From NCBI GenBank assembly GCA_029210725.1, contig JARGFM010000003.1:1-64000 (forward strand): 64,000 bases of DNA, in the 5' to 3' direction. Positions 1 to 7,753 of this stretch are shown here, in pieces. The position numbers were made by a program, and so were the translations under genes. Each line of letters starts with the position of its first letter. The first letter of the stretch is position 1. This DNA is from Bacteroidales bacterium. Lineage in GTDB: Bacteria; Bacteroidota; Bacteroidia; Bacteroidales; GCA-2748055. The notes below the pieces were generated by a model. The model was not told the origin of the DNA and made no database searches. It worked only from the letters and a program-made list of their open reading frames with translations.

Positions 1-315
1 AATTAGTATCCATATATGACATTTTATCATTAATTATGAAGATATTATTTATCCCTGAGTTCTTTATATACAGCCCCAACTAGGATAAAGTCCCGGTTTA
101 CCACCTTTACAAATACAAAGTTCCCTGTGATACCTGACGAGAATACCGGGAAACCTGCCGTAAACACAATGATACTTTCGCTGGCCAGCCTGCTGCAGAC
201 CTGAAAGAGATGATGTAGAACATCAAATGAAACGAAGCACTAAATAGCTCCTGAAGCCCATCTTGCATTGCATAACATTGTTCTTTCCAGGAAGCGGGAA
301 CGGGTGAGAGATTCA

Positions 316-375
316 GGGCTGAACCCAGGTCTGGATTCCAAGCAGAACCCAGGTCAGGATTCCGGGCAGAATCCC
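316..375. repeat. Imperfect 24-bp tandem repeat, 2.5 copies
   Basis: Units lie at 316-339, 340-363 and 364-375 (half unit). The first two differ at only a few positions around the core AACCCAGGTC-GGATTCC. The last unit can also fold as GGATTC/GAATCC. Because 24 is a multiple of three, the repeat produces a repetitive reading frame, but no protein function is apparent. Confidence 0.7.
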
Positions 376-477
376 GCTAAAAGCCGCCCGGGGTGTCCCG
401 ATGATGAAAACAGGAAACAGGGAGGAGGTCTTAGGTCTGACCGAATTCCGCTTATGGGCTTATCGAAGTTTGATAAT

Positions 478-514
478 TGACAGCATCAAATGAGTCGATC
501 ATTTAATGCTGTCA
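478..514. repeat. Long inverted repeat (hairpin)
   Basis: Arms TGACAGCAT (478-486) and ATGCTGTCA (506-514) pair perfectly. After a 2x2 internal mismatch, AATGA (489-493) pairs with TCATT (499-503) around a GTCGA loop. That gives 14 paired positions in 37 bases. There is no T-run on either side, so it is not a classical intrinsic terminator. It sits just beyond the 3' end of the AraC-type gene. Confidence 0.75.
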
Positions 515-520
515 TGCCCC

Positions 521-539
521 AAAAACCCTACAGGGGTTT
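521..539 (-). terminator. Intrinsic terminator overlapping the AraC/GyrI gene stop
   Basis: Read on the minus strand, AAACCC pairs with GGGTTT around a 5-base loop and is followed by further T residues. The stem includes the last codons and the TAG stop of the regulator gene. The stem is short, so efficiency is uncertain. Confidence 0.55.
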
Positions 540-1466
540 CACCGGCACACAAATATCCACGGTAAAGGTGGGTGGATTCTCATGGCTGTGTTCCTCGGGG
601 TAGTATTCATAGGGGTAGCCGTCGGAGGGCTGGTAGCCGCTGTCGGCCATCCAGAGGCAGACGGCATCCCAGGCTTCTCCGAACTGGTGGGGTTTGACCT
701 TGAAACTCCCGACCACGCACTTTCCCCCGGGCAGGTGCATCTTTCCGAATTCGCCTTCCGGCCTGGCATCCTCATCCACCGTGATGCAGGCACTTTGCCT
801 CAGTTTTTCAATGTCCACTACCTTGGGATCGTCGTGATAGACGGTTAGGGTCTTGGTTTCGGGGAAGCGGAGCAATCCCCTGGGGCCGGCCCATTTGAAT
901 AGTTTTTCGTAGGCTCCGCCTATCTGATCGAAGGGGCCCGTGTGCCTGCAATAGATCAGGTCCATGGCCGGCATTTCTTTGACTGCAATGTTTGTTTCCA
1001 TGTTAAAGTCGCGATTTAAATTTAAAAATTCATCGCTAAAATAGGAGGAGGAACGTAGTTCGTATTGATCATCCTTGCGATCCGCTTGACCATTCTTGCT
1101 TTCCTGTTTTTTCCAGTAGGTTCTGAATTCGCCGGTACTTTTCCCGTAATGTGATTTGAAGGCCCTGCAGAAGACAGCAGTGGAGTTAAATCCGCACAGT
1201 GCGCTTACCTCGGATACGGAACGCTGGTCATCAGAGATCAGCATGCTTCCGGCCCGCTGCAGACGGATCCGTTTTACATAGTTATTGATGGTTTCACCAG
1301 TAAGTACCCGGAAGATACGATGGAAATGAAAGGGGGAGAAGTGGGCCACCTGGGATAACTTTTCCAGGTTATGCTCCTCATCCAGGTGGGCATCGATGTA
1401 ATCGACCACCCGGTTGATGCGCAGATAATATTCTTGCCTGGACTGTTTCTGGATATTCATGGACAT
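528..1466 (-). CDS. AraC-family regulator with GyrI-like effector domain
   Basis: 312-residue transcription regulator. Residues about 15-115 form the double helix-turn-helix of the AraC/XylS family: the LEKLSQVAHFSPFHFHRIF stretch for the first HTH and a VSEVSALCGFNSTAVFCRAFK-like second HTH ending in the usual GKSTGEFR region. After a charged linker, residues about 155-310 look like a GyrI/AraE-binding domain (VKEMPAMDLIYCRHTGPF, GGAYEKLF), which in this family binds small molecules. This is the MarA/Rob/SbmC-like layout, typical of drug- or stress-responsive activators. The gene stands alone on the minus strand with its own terminator. The target genes cannot be inferred. ATG at 1466 is taken as start; a second ATG lies two codons downstream. 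Confidence 0.88.
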   Translation of the reverse strand: MSMNIQKQSRQEYYLRINRVVDYIDAHLDEEHNLEKLSQVAHFSPFHFHRIFRVLTGETINNYVKRIRLQRAGSMLISDDQRSVSEVSALCGFNSTAVFCRAFKSHYGKSTGEFRTYWKKQESKNGQADRKDDQYELRSSSYFSDEFLNLNRDFNMETNIAVKEMPAMDLIYCRHTGPFDQIGGAYEKLFKWAGPRGLLRFPETKTLTVYHDDPKVVDIEKLRQSACITVDEDARPEGEFGKMHLPGGKCVVGSFKVKPHQFGEAWDAVCLWMADSGYQPSDGYPYEYYPEEHSHENPPTFTVDICVPVKPL

Positions 1467-1560
1467 ACGAAGCTCTGGGTTTTATCTACCGATGATAATA
1501 TAATTCTACAAGCATGATTTGATCATTCTTGCGCAACTTACAAATCAAAATTAGCAAAAC

Positions 1561-1659
1561 TTTTTCCTGGAAAATGGAAAATACAATCCATCCCTGAAAC
1601 TGGCCTATGACATTGCCCGGGTATTCGGGATGAAGATAGAAGAGGTGTTTATGTTCTGA
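1561..1659 (+). pseudogene. C-terminal remnant of an XRE/Cro-CI (YozG-like) regulator
   Basis: An open frame from about 1561 to the TGA at 1657-1659 encodes [20 protein letters not shown] followed by [12 protein letters not shown]. This is the characteristic third-to-fifth-helix end of short HTH_3 regulators of the YozG type (E-N-G-K-x-x-P-S-L, then IEEVF). No start codon or first HTH helices are found upstream, where the sequence is AT-rich and out of frame. I read it as a truncated relic. It borders an antitoxin relic on the other strand. Confidence 0.7.
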
Positions 1660-1665
1660 AGTATT

Positions 1666-1920
1666 TTAAAGGTTTGCTTCTTTTAATTTCTCTGAAATGA
1701 ACACCTTGATGAGGCTTTGGCGTGAAACTCCAAGCCTGCGGACCACCTGATCCAGCTGCTGCAACATCCATACAGGGAAATCCACACTCACCCTTCGCTG
1801 TTCAAAGCCGGTCGAACAGCCTTCTCCAGGTCATAGTGAGCAGATACAGCTTCACCGGCATCAAATAGCGCATCAAACTCCGTTGCCGTGATATTTACTT
1901 TTATATTGTCTCTTGCTTTT
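1666..1920 (-). pseudogene. Frameshifted BrnA/CopG-type antitoxin remnant
   Basis: On the minus strand two frames join into one recognisable protein. The first (about 1920 to 1795) reads KARDNIKVNITATEFDALFD...YDLEKAVRPAL and runs into TGA. The second, one base shifted (about 1800 to the TAA at 1666-1668), reads RVSVDFPVWMLQQLDQVV...LGVSRQSLIKVFISEKLKE. This matches the ribbon-helix-helix antitoxins of the BrnA/CopG class: a D-A-G-E linker, then V-D-F-P-x-W-M and L-G-V-x-R-Q-S-x-I-K. The start appears lost against the stop of the Ldh-family gene, and no BrnT-like toxin is present. A sequencing indel could explain the frameshift but not the missing start. Confidence 0.75.
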
Positions 1921-3000
1921 CTACCCCTGGTAGTCAAATTCAATCCCCAGCTCATCGGCAATCTCCTTCATCTCCTTCTGTACGGGAACAATCACATGGA
2001 TCCCTTCTTTGCTGATGCGCTCTTCGTTCTCCCGTTCGGGATCGCCCGGGATCAGCACCCGTTCGTGACCCTTGGCCGGCTTGGCGACCCGGAAAGTCTC
2101 GATCCACTTATCCATCTGTTTTTTAAAGGCCCCGGGTGTCTGGAAGGCATCGATGCGCATGGCCCCGAAAAAGTGACCGGTACCTTCGCCCACCTTCTCC
2201 TCCTTCACCGGCAGGTAGGCCACCGAGGGGGGACAGAAAGGTCCGAAACTGGCCCCTGACAGTACCGCCGAGAAGATATCCACAATGGCACTCAGGCAAT
2301 AGCCCTTATGGCCTCCCTGTTCGCGTGTTCCGCCCAGAGTCAGCATGGATCCGCCCTCTTTCAGAATATCGGGATTGGTGGATGGAACGCCCTCTTTGTC
2401 CTGCACATAACCCAGGGGGACATTTTCACCCATTTTAGCTGCTACCGCCAGTTTGCCGCGGGCGATGGGGGTGGTGGAGAAATCGGCTACAAAAGGCGGA
2501 TGTACGCCTGCGGGCACGGCCACGGCAATGGGGTTGGTCCCCAGCATCTGAGACACCGACCAGGTGGGGGCCACCAGGGGATTGGCAATGGTCATGCAGA
2601 TCCCGATCATATCGTGTTTCAGGGCCATCATGGAGTAATAACCCGCGATTCCAAAGTGGTTGGAGCCCCGGGTGGATACCCATCCTGTACCGGCTGTCCT
2701 GGCTTTTTCAATGGCAATTTCCATGGATCTGGTGGCTGCGATCATGCCTATGGCCCCGTCGCCATCGACCACGGCGGTGCTGGGCGATTCGTGTACGATT
2801 TTAACATCGGGCCTTACATTGATACGCCTGGCCTGCCAGAGCTGAAAATAGTCCTTGATGCGGATCATGCCGTGACTGGAGTAGCCTCTCAGTTCGGCAG
2901 CGATAAACACATCGGTGGCCATTTTGGCATCTTCCGGGCTGCAGCCCATTTTTTCAAATACGTTCCGGGTAAATTGTTCGAGATATTCGGCGGTATACAT
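1921..3000 (-). CDS. Ldh-family (malate/L-lactate/ureidoglycolate-type) NAD(P)-dependent oxidoreductase
   Basis: 359 residues, the normal length of the Ldh_2 family (MDH/LDH/AllD/YlbC). This family has its own NAD(P) fold, unrelated to the Rossmann lactate dehydrogenases. Family landmarks are the GYSSHGMIRI segment near residue 35, the RGSNHFGIAGYY segment (around 110-125) carrying the conserved histidine, and GTNPIAVAVP near 155. Members oxidise 2-hydroxy acids such as malate, lactate, sulfolactate or ureidoglycolate; the substrate cannot be assigned here. It lies 40 bases downstream of an SDR gene on the same strand and is probably co-transcribed with it. The antitoxin remnant follows its stop directly. 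Confidence 0.9.
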   Translation of the reverse strand: MYTAEYLEQFTRNVFEKMGCSPEDAKMATDVFIAAELRGYSSHGMIRIKDYFQLWQARRINVRPDVKIVHESPSTAVVDGDGAIGMIAATRSMEIAIEKARTAGTGWVSTRGSNHFGIAGYYSMMALKHDMIGICMTIANPLVAPTWSVSQMLGTNPIAVAVPAGVHPPFVADFSTTPIARGKLAVAAKMGENVPLGYVQDKEGVPSTNPDILKEGGSMLTLGGTREQGGHKGYCLSAIVDIFSAVLSGASFGPFCPPSVAYLPVKEEKVGEGTGHFFGAMRIDAFQTPGAFKKQMDKWIETFRVAKPAKGHERVLIPGDPERENEERISKEGIHVIVPVQKEMKEIADELGIEFDYQG

Positions 3001-3040
3001 GGATGGTGGTTTTGGTTTTCGATGGTATGCTTGATAAGGA

Positions 3041-3808
3041 TTATTTCGGATTATTACGCTTGATTTTTCTGGACCTGGCCTGGGCAGCAGGCATAATGAT
3101 CAGGTCGTCGATATTCACATGAGGCGGACGGTTCACAACAAAAAGGACGGCCTCGGCAATATCTTCGGCGTAAAGCGGAGTAAATCCCTCATAGACTTTG
3201 TCGGCCTGCTCCCGGTCCCCTTTGAAGCGGACCAGGCTGAACTCGGTCTCCGCGGCACCTGGATTGATGGCGCTCACTTTAATTCCGAAGTTCACCAGGT
3301 CGATCCGCATGGCCTGTGTTAATCCGTCCACGGCAAATTTGGAAGCATTGTACACATTGCCCATCTCATAAGCCTCTTTCCCCGCTATGGAGCCTATATT
3401 TACGATATGCCCCTTCCCTCGCTGCACCATGCCCGGGCTTAAAAGCCGGGTCATGTAGAGCAAGCCTTTGATATTGGTGTCGATCATCTGTTCCCAGTCG
3501 TCCACGCTTCCCTCGTGGATCAGGCTCAGGCCGGCTGCAAGCCCCGCATTATTAACCAGCACATCCACCTTCTCCCATTTTCCGGTGAGTTTTTCACAGG
3601 CCTCCTGAACCGCTTTCAGATCCCTGATATCAAAGCTCAGAGAGAGAACGTCGGCTTCCGTCTTCGACCGGATAGCTTCTTCGGCAATCTCCAGTTTATC
3701 GGCACGGCGTCCGGTAATCACCACATCATAATTGTTTCTGGCAAGGATTTCAGCTGTGGCTCTTCCAAATCCGGCAGATGCCCCGCTTACGACAGCAATT
3801 GGTCTCAT
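3041..3808 (-). CDS. SDR-family NAD(P)-dependent oxidoreductase (YdfG-like)
   Basis: 255-residue classical short-chain dehydrogenase. The glycine-rich cofactor motif GASAGFG lies at residues 9-15, NNAG near 86, a catalytic serine in NIGSIAGKEAY near 138, and YNASK near 152 as the Tyr/Lys pair. Overall it resembles YdfG, the 3-hydroxy acid/serine dehydrogenase group of cytoplasmic enzymes, but the substrate is not certain. It is the promoter-proximal gene of a two-gene minus-strand unit with the Ldh-family gene, so both may act on related hydroxy acids. Its start faces purL, from which it is divergently transcribed across 76 bases. Confidence 0.88.
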   Translation of the reverse strand: MRPIAVVSGASAGFGRATAEILARNNYDVVITGRRADKLEIAEEAIRSKTEADVLSLSFDIRDLKAVQEACEKLTGKWEKVDVLVNNAGLAAGLSLIHEGSVDDWEQMIDTNIKGLLYMTRLLSPGMVQRGKGHIVNIGSIAGKEAYEMGNVYNASKFAVDGLTQAMRIDLVNFGIKVSAINPGAAETEFSLVRFKGDREQADKVYEGFTPLYAEDIAEAVLFVVNRPPHVNIDDLIIMPAAQARSRKIKRNNPK

Positions 3809-3834
3809 TGAACTCGCTTTCCAACAAAAGTAAA

Positions 3835-3842
3835 AATTATCT
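3835..3842 (-). promoter_or_regulatory. Putative -7 box for the SDR/Ldh unit
   Basis: Read on the minus strand this is TACTTTTG, fitting the Bacteroidota -7 consensus TAnnTTTG, 27 bases before the SDR start codon. No good TTTG -33 element is seen at the expected distance, so support is partial. Confidence 0.4.
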
Positions 3843-3857
3843 TCATGATCTATTCAC

Positions 3858-3865
3858 TATATTTG
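3858..3865 (+). promoter_or_regulatory. Putative -7 box of purL
   Basis: TATATTTG matches the Bacteroidota -7 consensus TAnnTTTG and ends 19 bases before the purL ATG, implying a short leader. The -33 region is weak. Confidence 0.5.
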
Positions 3866-3884
3866 TGCATTAATCGATACAAGA

Positions 3885-6101
3885 ATGGATCTGAACAGTC
3901 CCCAACTGAAAGAACGAGCTCTTTCTTATCTGACACAGGATGAATTGTATTCCATTGAATCCATGCTGGGCAGGGAGCCTACCCCCTTTGAACTGAATAT
4001 GTTCGCCACCATGTGGTCGGAACACATCTCCTACAAGAGTTCCGTCAAGTGGCTGGAGGAAATGCCTGTAAAGGGGGAGGACGTGTATGTCCCTGCCGGC
4101 GAAGAAAATGCCGGAGTCATTCATATCAACGATGAGCTGGCCTGTGTGGTGAAGATAGAATCGCACAACCATCCCATTGCGGTGGATCCCAGGCAGGGAG
4201 CTGTAGGTGTCGGAAATATAAACCGCGATCTGATCACTATGGGGGCCGAGCCTGTGGGACAGCTGAATATCCTGCGTTTCGGGAATCCCAAGGAGAAGAA
4301 TATCCGGGATATGGTCAATGCCGTGGTGAGCGCTTTGGGCAGCTATTCCAATAATTTCGGGGTGCCCGTGGTGGGAGGAGAGATTCTGTTTGACGAAAGC
4401 TACAGATTCAATCCTTTGATAAACCTCATGGGTGTGGGCATCGTCCGGAAGGACAAGCTGATCAGGGCTGCGTTCAAAGAAGCGGGTCAGTATGTGGTAT
4501 TGCTTGGGAAGAAGACTTCGGGACACGGGGTGCATGGCGCAGGATTTGCTTCCAAGGCGCTTAAGAATAAGGGACAGATGGTTCCATCCTCCCAGGTGGC
4601 CGATCCGGCCAGTGGAAAGATCCTGATGGATTGTATTCTTGAGCTCAATGAAGATGGACTGATCGACGGAATGCAGGATGTCGGGGCCGGGGGAGTGCTT
4701 TGTGCGGCTGCAGAAATGGCCTTCCGCGGGGGAAAAGGCGTTGAGATCAGGATTCATGAAATGCCGCTGGTCAGAGAGGATATTGATGCCCTGGAGGTTC
4801 TGTTGTCACAGACTCAGGAGCAGATGTTACTTGCAGCCGATCCGGGGAATTATGAAAAGATTGCCGACAGGGCCCGGAGGTGGGGGCTGGAGTGCTCGCA
4901 AATAGGAACGGTGGATGACCAGGTCACCATCCGGATCAAGGACGGTTCCACGCTGTGCGGCGATTTGCCGGTGAACCTGCTGGTCAGGGGCGGAGGCGCC
5001 CCGGTCTATATCAGGGATATGAAGGAGCGGGGCAAAACACCCCGGGTCATTTCCGCCGATGATGTCCCGGTTCCGGGTAATATGAAGGATATTGCCAGGC
5101 AAATGGTTTCTCTTCCAAATGTGGCCTCCCGAAGATGGATCTACGAACAGTTCGATACCATGGCCGGACTTTCCAATATGAGCAGTGAATATGCCTCCGA
5201 TGCCGGTATTGTGAAGATCAATAATTCTGAGCTGGCGCTGGCCATGAGTGTGGATGGTAATTCCAGGTACGGAAGGCTCGAACCAAGAAAGGGGGCTATG
5301 ATCGCTGTGGCAGAGGCCTCACGCAATATCATTTGTTCCGGTGGCCGGCCGTTGGCCCTGGCCGATTGTCTCAATTACGGAGACCCATCGGATCCCTATG
5401 TATACCGTGATTTTGCCGAGAGTGTTAAGGGGATCGGGGAAGTATGCAGGCGCATGGCCATCCCAGTGATTGCCGGGAATGTGAGCTTTCATAACCTGAC
5501 CCACAACGGGGAGGACCTGGCATCGGTGATTCCCACACCCGTGATTGGGATGGTGGGGATCCTGGATCGGCATGAAGCTGTGATGACCGTGAATTTCAGG
5601 AACAAGGGGGACATGATCTTCCTGGTGGGACGATCCGATAATGATATCTCCTCTTCGGAATATCTGTCCGTTTTCCACAACGTTCATGAATCGGCTGCCC
5701 CGGGCTTTGATCTGGAGTATGAAATGAAACTACAGGATGTGGTGGCAAGCCTGATTAGTCAGAAGCTGGTGAACTCGGCGCATGATGTCTCCCTCGGGGG
5801 CCTGTTTGTGGCACTCGTGGAGTGCGCCCTGCCGGGCGGACTGGGATTTGACGTGACCTCGCCTGCCGAGATCCGTGGCGATGCCTTCCTCTTTGGTGAA
5901 TCCCAGAGCCGCGTGGTGGTCAGTGTCTCCGCTGATCAGGAAACATCCTTTCTTGATTTTATGATGGAAGCCGGGATCCATTTCTCTGCCCTGGGCCATG
6001 TCACCAAGGAGGAACTCAGGGTGGATGATGTTTCCTATGGATTTATCTCCGATTATGCCCGGGATTTTGAAAATGCGCTGGAGCTTCTGTTTAACGATTA
6101 A
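3885..6101 (+). CDS. purL: Phosphoribosylformylglycinamidine synthase subunit PurL
   Basis: 738 residues, the length of the small PurL that works with separate PurS and PurQ subunits, not the 1,200-1,300-residue fused form. It catalyses ATP-dependent conversion of FGAR to FGAM in purine synthesis. Markers are the N-terminal TMWSEHISYKSS segment, the KIESHNHPIAVDP substrate/metal motif near residue 90, and two AIRS-like halves, with QDVGAGGVLCAAAEMA near 265 and the equivalent HDVSLGGLFVALVECA near 630 in the second. purS and purQ are not adjacent. It stands as a single gene with its own -7 box; the downstream porT has another. Confidence 0.96.
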   Translation: MDLNSPQLKERALSYLTQDELYSIESMLGREPTPFELNMFATMWSEHISYKSSVKWLEEMPVKGEDVYVPAGEENAGVIHINDELACVVKIESHNHPIAVDPRQGAVGVGNINRDLITMGAEPVGQLNILRFGNPKEKNIRDMVNAVVSALGSYSNNFGVPVVGGEILFDESYRFNPLINLMGVGIVRKDKLIRAAFKEAGQYVVLLGKKTSGHGVHGAGFASKALKNKGQMVPSSQVADPASGKILMDCILELNEDGLIDGMQDVGAGGVLCAAAEMAFRGGKGVEIRIHEMPLVREDIDALEVLLSQTQEQMLLAADPGNYEKIADRARRWGLECSQIGTVDDQVTIRIKDGSTLCGDLPVNLLVRGGGAPVYIRDMKERGKTPRVISADDVPVPGNMKDIARQMVSLPNVASRRWIYEQFDTMAGLSNMSSEYASDAGIVKINNSELALAMSVDGNSRYGRLEPRKGAMIAVAEASRNIICSGGRPLALADCLNYGDPSDPYVYRDFAESVKGIGEVCRRMAIPVIAGNVSFHNLTHNGEDLASVIPTPVIGMVGILDRHEAVMTVNFRNKGDMIFLVGRSDNDISSSEYLSVFHNVHESAAPGFDLEYEMKLQDVVASLISQKLVNSAHDVSLGGLFVALVECALPGGLGFDVTSPAEIRGDAFLFGESQSRVVVSVSADQETSFLDFMMEAGIHFSALGHVTKEELRVDDVSYGFISDYARDFENALELLFND

Positions 6102-6131
6102 AGATTCTGCCGAAAAAACTATACTAAAGGC

Positions 6132-6139
6132 TATCTTTG
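6132..6139 (+). promoter_or_regulatory. Putative -7 box of porT
   Basis: TATCTTTG matches TAnnTTTG, 16 bases before the porT ATG. The -33 region is poor. Confidence 0.45.
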
Positions 6140-6155
6140 TCCGTTTAATTCAATA

Positions 6156-6890
6156 ATGAGAAAATCCATTCTGCTCATAGCTCTGCTTCTGCTCTCACTG
6201 AGTATAAACGGACAGGATGAACGCCCCAGGAATCTGCCAGCATTTGATCTCAAGAGGATTCATTTCGGATTCACGGTAGGGGTGAACACCATGGATATCG
6301 GAATCGCCAGGAACTATATGGCTGAAGATTTTCTGTATGCGGATCTGAGCCAGCTTCTTCCCGGATTCCAGGTGAGTATTGTATCGGATCTTCGAATGAA
6401 TAAAAACTGGAACCTTCGCTTTCTCCCGGGTATCAGTTTCGGATCAAGGGAGATCGTTTTTTACGAATATAGCAATGGAATGGTCGGGGAGGAGGCCGAG
6501 ATCCCCAGAGTGGCCAATCCGGTGCCCCTGGGGCCCGCTTTTCTCGATTTCCCCCTGCATCTCAAATACCGTTCAGACCGGGATGCAAATTACAGGCCCT
6601 ACCTGCTGGGAGGACTGAATTTCAGGTACGATATGTCGGCCAAGAAGCCCGGAGTTTATGATGCTGATTCAGAAGAGTATATGAAATTCAGGAGGGGCGA
6701 TCTCTACCTGGAGTTCGGGTTTGGGGTGGATACCTATCTGCGCTACTTTAAATTCGCCCCGGAGATCAAATTGGCTGTTGGCCTGATGAATATGATCGAT
6801 CCTGAGGGACGAACAGGGCATCCCGAGTTTGCCGGATCCATCGAAAGCGTCCGTTCCTACATCCTTATGCTGAATTTTCATTTCGAGTAA
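6156..6890 (+). CDS. porT: PorT-family type IX secretion / outer-membrane beta-barrel protein
   Basis: 244 residues with a signal peptide at about 1-19 (MRKSILLIALLLLSLSINGQ). The mature part alternates in the manner of a small 8-strand beta-barrel. FDLKRIHFGFTVGVNTMD near residue 30, FLPGISFGSREIVF near 90 and the terminal aromatic strand LMLNFHFE fit the PorT/SprT family. PorT is needed for the type IX secretion system in Bacteroidota and lies in the outer membrane. The family was named from gliding and gingipain-secretion mutants; function here is by homology. The gene ends 6 bases from the convergent methyltransferase gene. Confidence 0.82.
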   Translation: MRKSILLIALLLLSLSINGQDERPRNLPAFDLKRIHFGFTVGVNTMDIGIARNYMAEDFLYADLSQLLPGFQVSIVSDLRMNKNWNLRFLPGISFGSREIVFYEYSNGMVGEEAEIPRVANPVPLGPAFLDFPLHLKYRSDRDANYRPYLLGGLNFRYDMSAKKPGVYDADSEEYMKFRRGDLYLEFGFGVDTYLRYFKFAPEIKLAVGLMNMIDPEGRTGHPEFAGSIESVRSYILMLNFHFE

Positions 6891-6896
6891 GAGTCG

Positions 6897-7673
6897 TCAG
6901 CCTCTTCTTAACTCTGAACAGACCACCGCAACAGACGATGCCACATTCAGTGACTCCGGTCCTGAACCCGCGGAAGCATAGGATGGAATGGAAATCCGGT
7001 GCTGTATGTATGGACTCAGGGCCCCGGACAATCCGCGGGATTCGTTTCCAAAAAGGATCAGCGGATCGGGTTCCAGTCTGGTCCGGTAGATATTTTCTCC
7101 TTCCAGATAAGTCCCATAGACTCTTTTGCTCCGCAGCTTTGGATTAGCCAGAAGGGGCTCCAGTTCCAGGTAGTGCACCTGCACCCGGGTCACAGCCCCC
7201 ATGGTAGATTGAATGACCTTTGGATTATACAGGTCTGTGGAATCAGGAGTACAAATAATATGATCTATACCAAACCAGTCGGCTGTCCGTATTATAGTCC
7301 CCAGGTTTCCCGGATCGCGAATCGACTCCAGGGCCAGTACGGGCCCGTTAAGCAGTACTTCGGCACTGAAACGGCTTTCAGGAATGGATACCAGGGCAAT
7401 TACTGCCTGCGGAGTCACCAGGTTGCTTACTTTTTTGATCTCTTCAAAGCTGGCAATGGAAAACGGGTTTTTCAGAGATGGAAGCAGACCGGCTTTGTTT
7501 TCGATCCATTCCGGCGTAGCCATTATTTCCTGGATCCGGAAGCGGTTTCCGGAACCGGCTGTTGCCAGTTCCAGAATCATTTTTTCACCCTCTATCAGAA
7601 AAAGACGGTGCTGGTCCCTGTACTTCTTTTGCCGCAGGGAACGAATCAGTTTTGCTTTTGAGGAGGAGATCAT
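6897..7673 (-). CDS. SpoU/TrmH-family RNA 2'-O-methyltransferase
   Basis: 258 residues. The N-terminal 80 or so form the substrate-binding subdomain found in the RlmB/TsnR type (FLIEGEKMILELA). The rest is the SPOUT trefoil-knot methyltransferase: motif 1 at RDPGNLGTIIRTADWFGID near 117-135, motif 2 LILFGNESRGLS near 205-216, and motif 3 with SIPSYA and PESLNVASSVAVVC near the C-terminus. These motifs bind S-adenosylmethionine and catalyse ribose methylation of rRNA or tRNA; the modified site cannot be deduced. It is divergent from tamL (80 bases apart) and convergent with porT. Confidence 0.9.
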   Translation of the reverse strand: MISSSKAKLIRSLRQKKYRDQHRLFLIEGEKMILELATAGSGNRFRIQEIMATPEWIENKAGLLPSLKNPFSIASFEEIKKVSNLVTPQAVIALVSIPESRFSAEVLLNGPVLALESIRDPGNLGTIIRTADWFGIDHIICTPDSTDLYNPKVIQSTMGAVTRVQVHYLELEPLLANPKLRSKRVYGTYLEGENIYRTRLEPDPLILFGNESRGLSGALSPYIQHRISIPSYASAGSGPESLNVASSVAVVCSELRRG

Positions 7674-7753
7674 TTGTTTACTCGTTCATGCAAAGATGAA
7701 AAAAATATTTGGGTGCAGTAAAATTTGTATTTTAGCCACTTTAACAAACCACA

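Larger units (their letters stand above)
1..527. other. Intergenic stretch without a supported gene
   Basis: I see no convincing coding region here. A 70-codon frame at 268-480 consists mostly of an imperfect 24-base repeat and has no recognisable domain. The stretch contains that repeat (316-375), a long inverted repeat (478-514) and the terminator of the downstream minus-strand regulator gene. The first 260 bases are AT-rich and I recognise nothing in them. Confidence 0.6.

Noticed and set aside
268-480. 70-codon open frame with repeated asparagine-proline-glycine segments
   Set aside because: It is mostly the 24-base tandem repeat, has no family resemblance and no clear promoter or start context.
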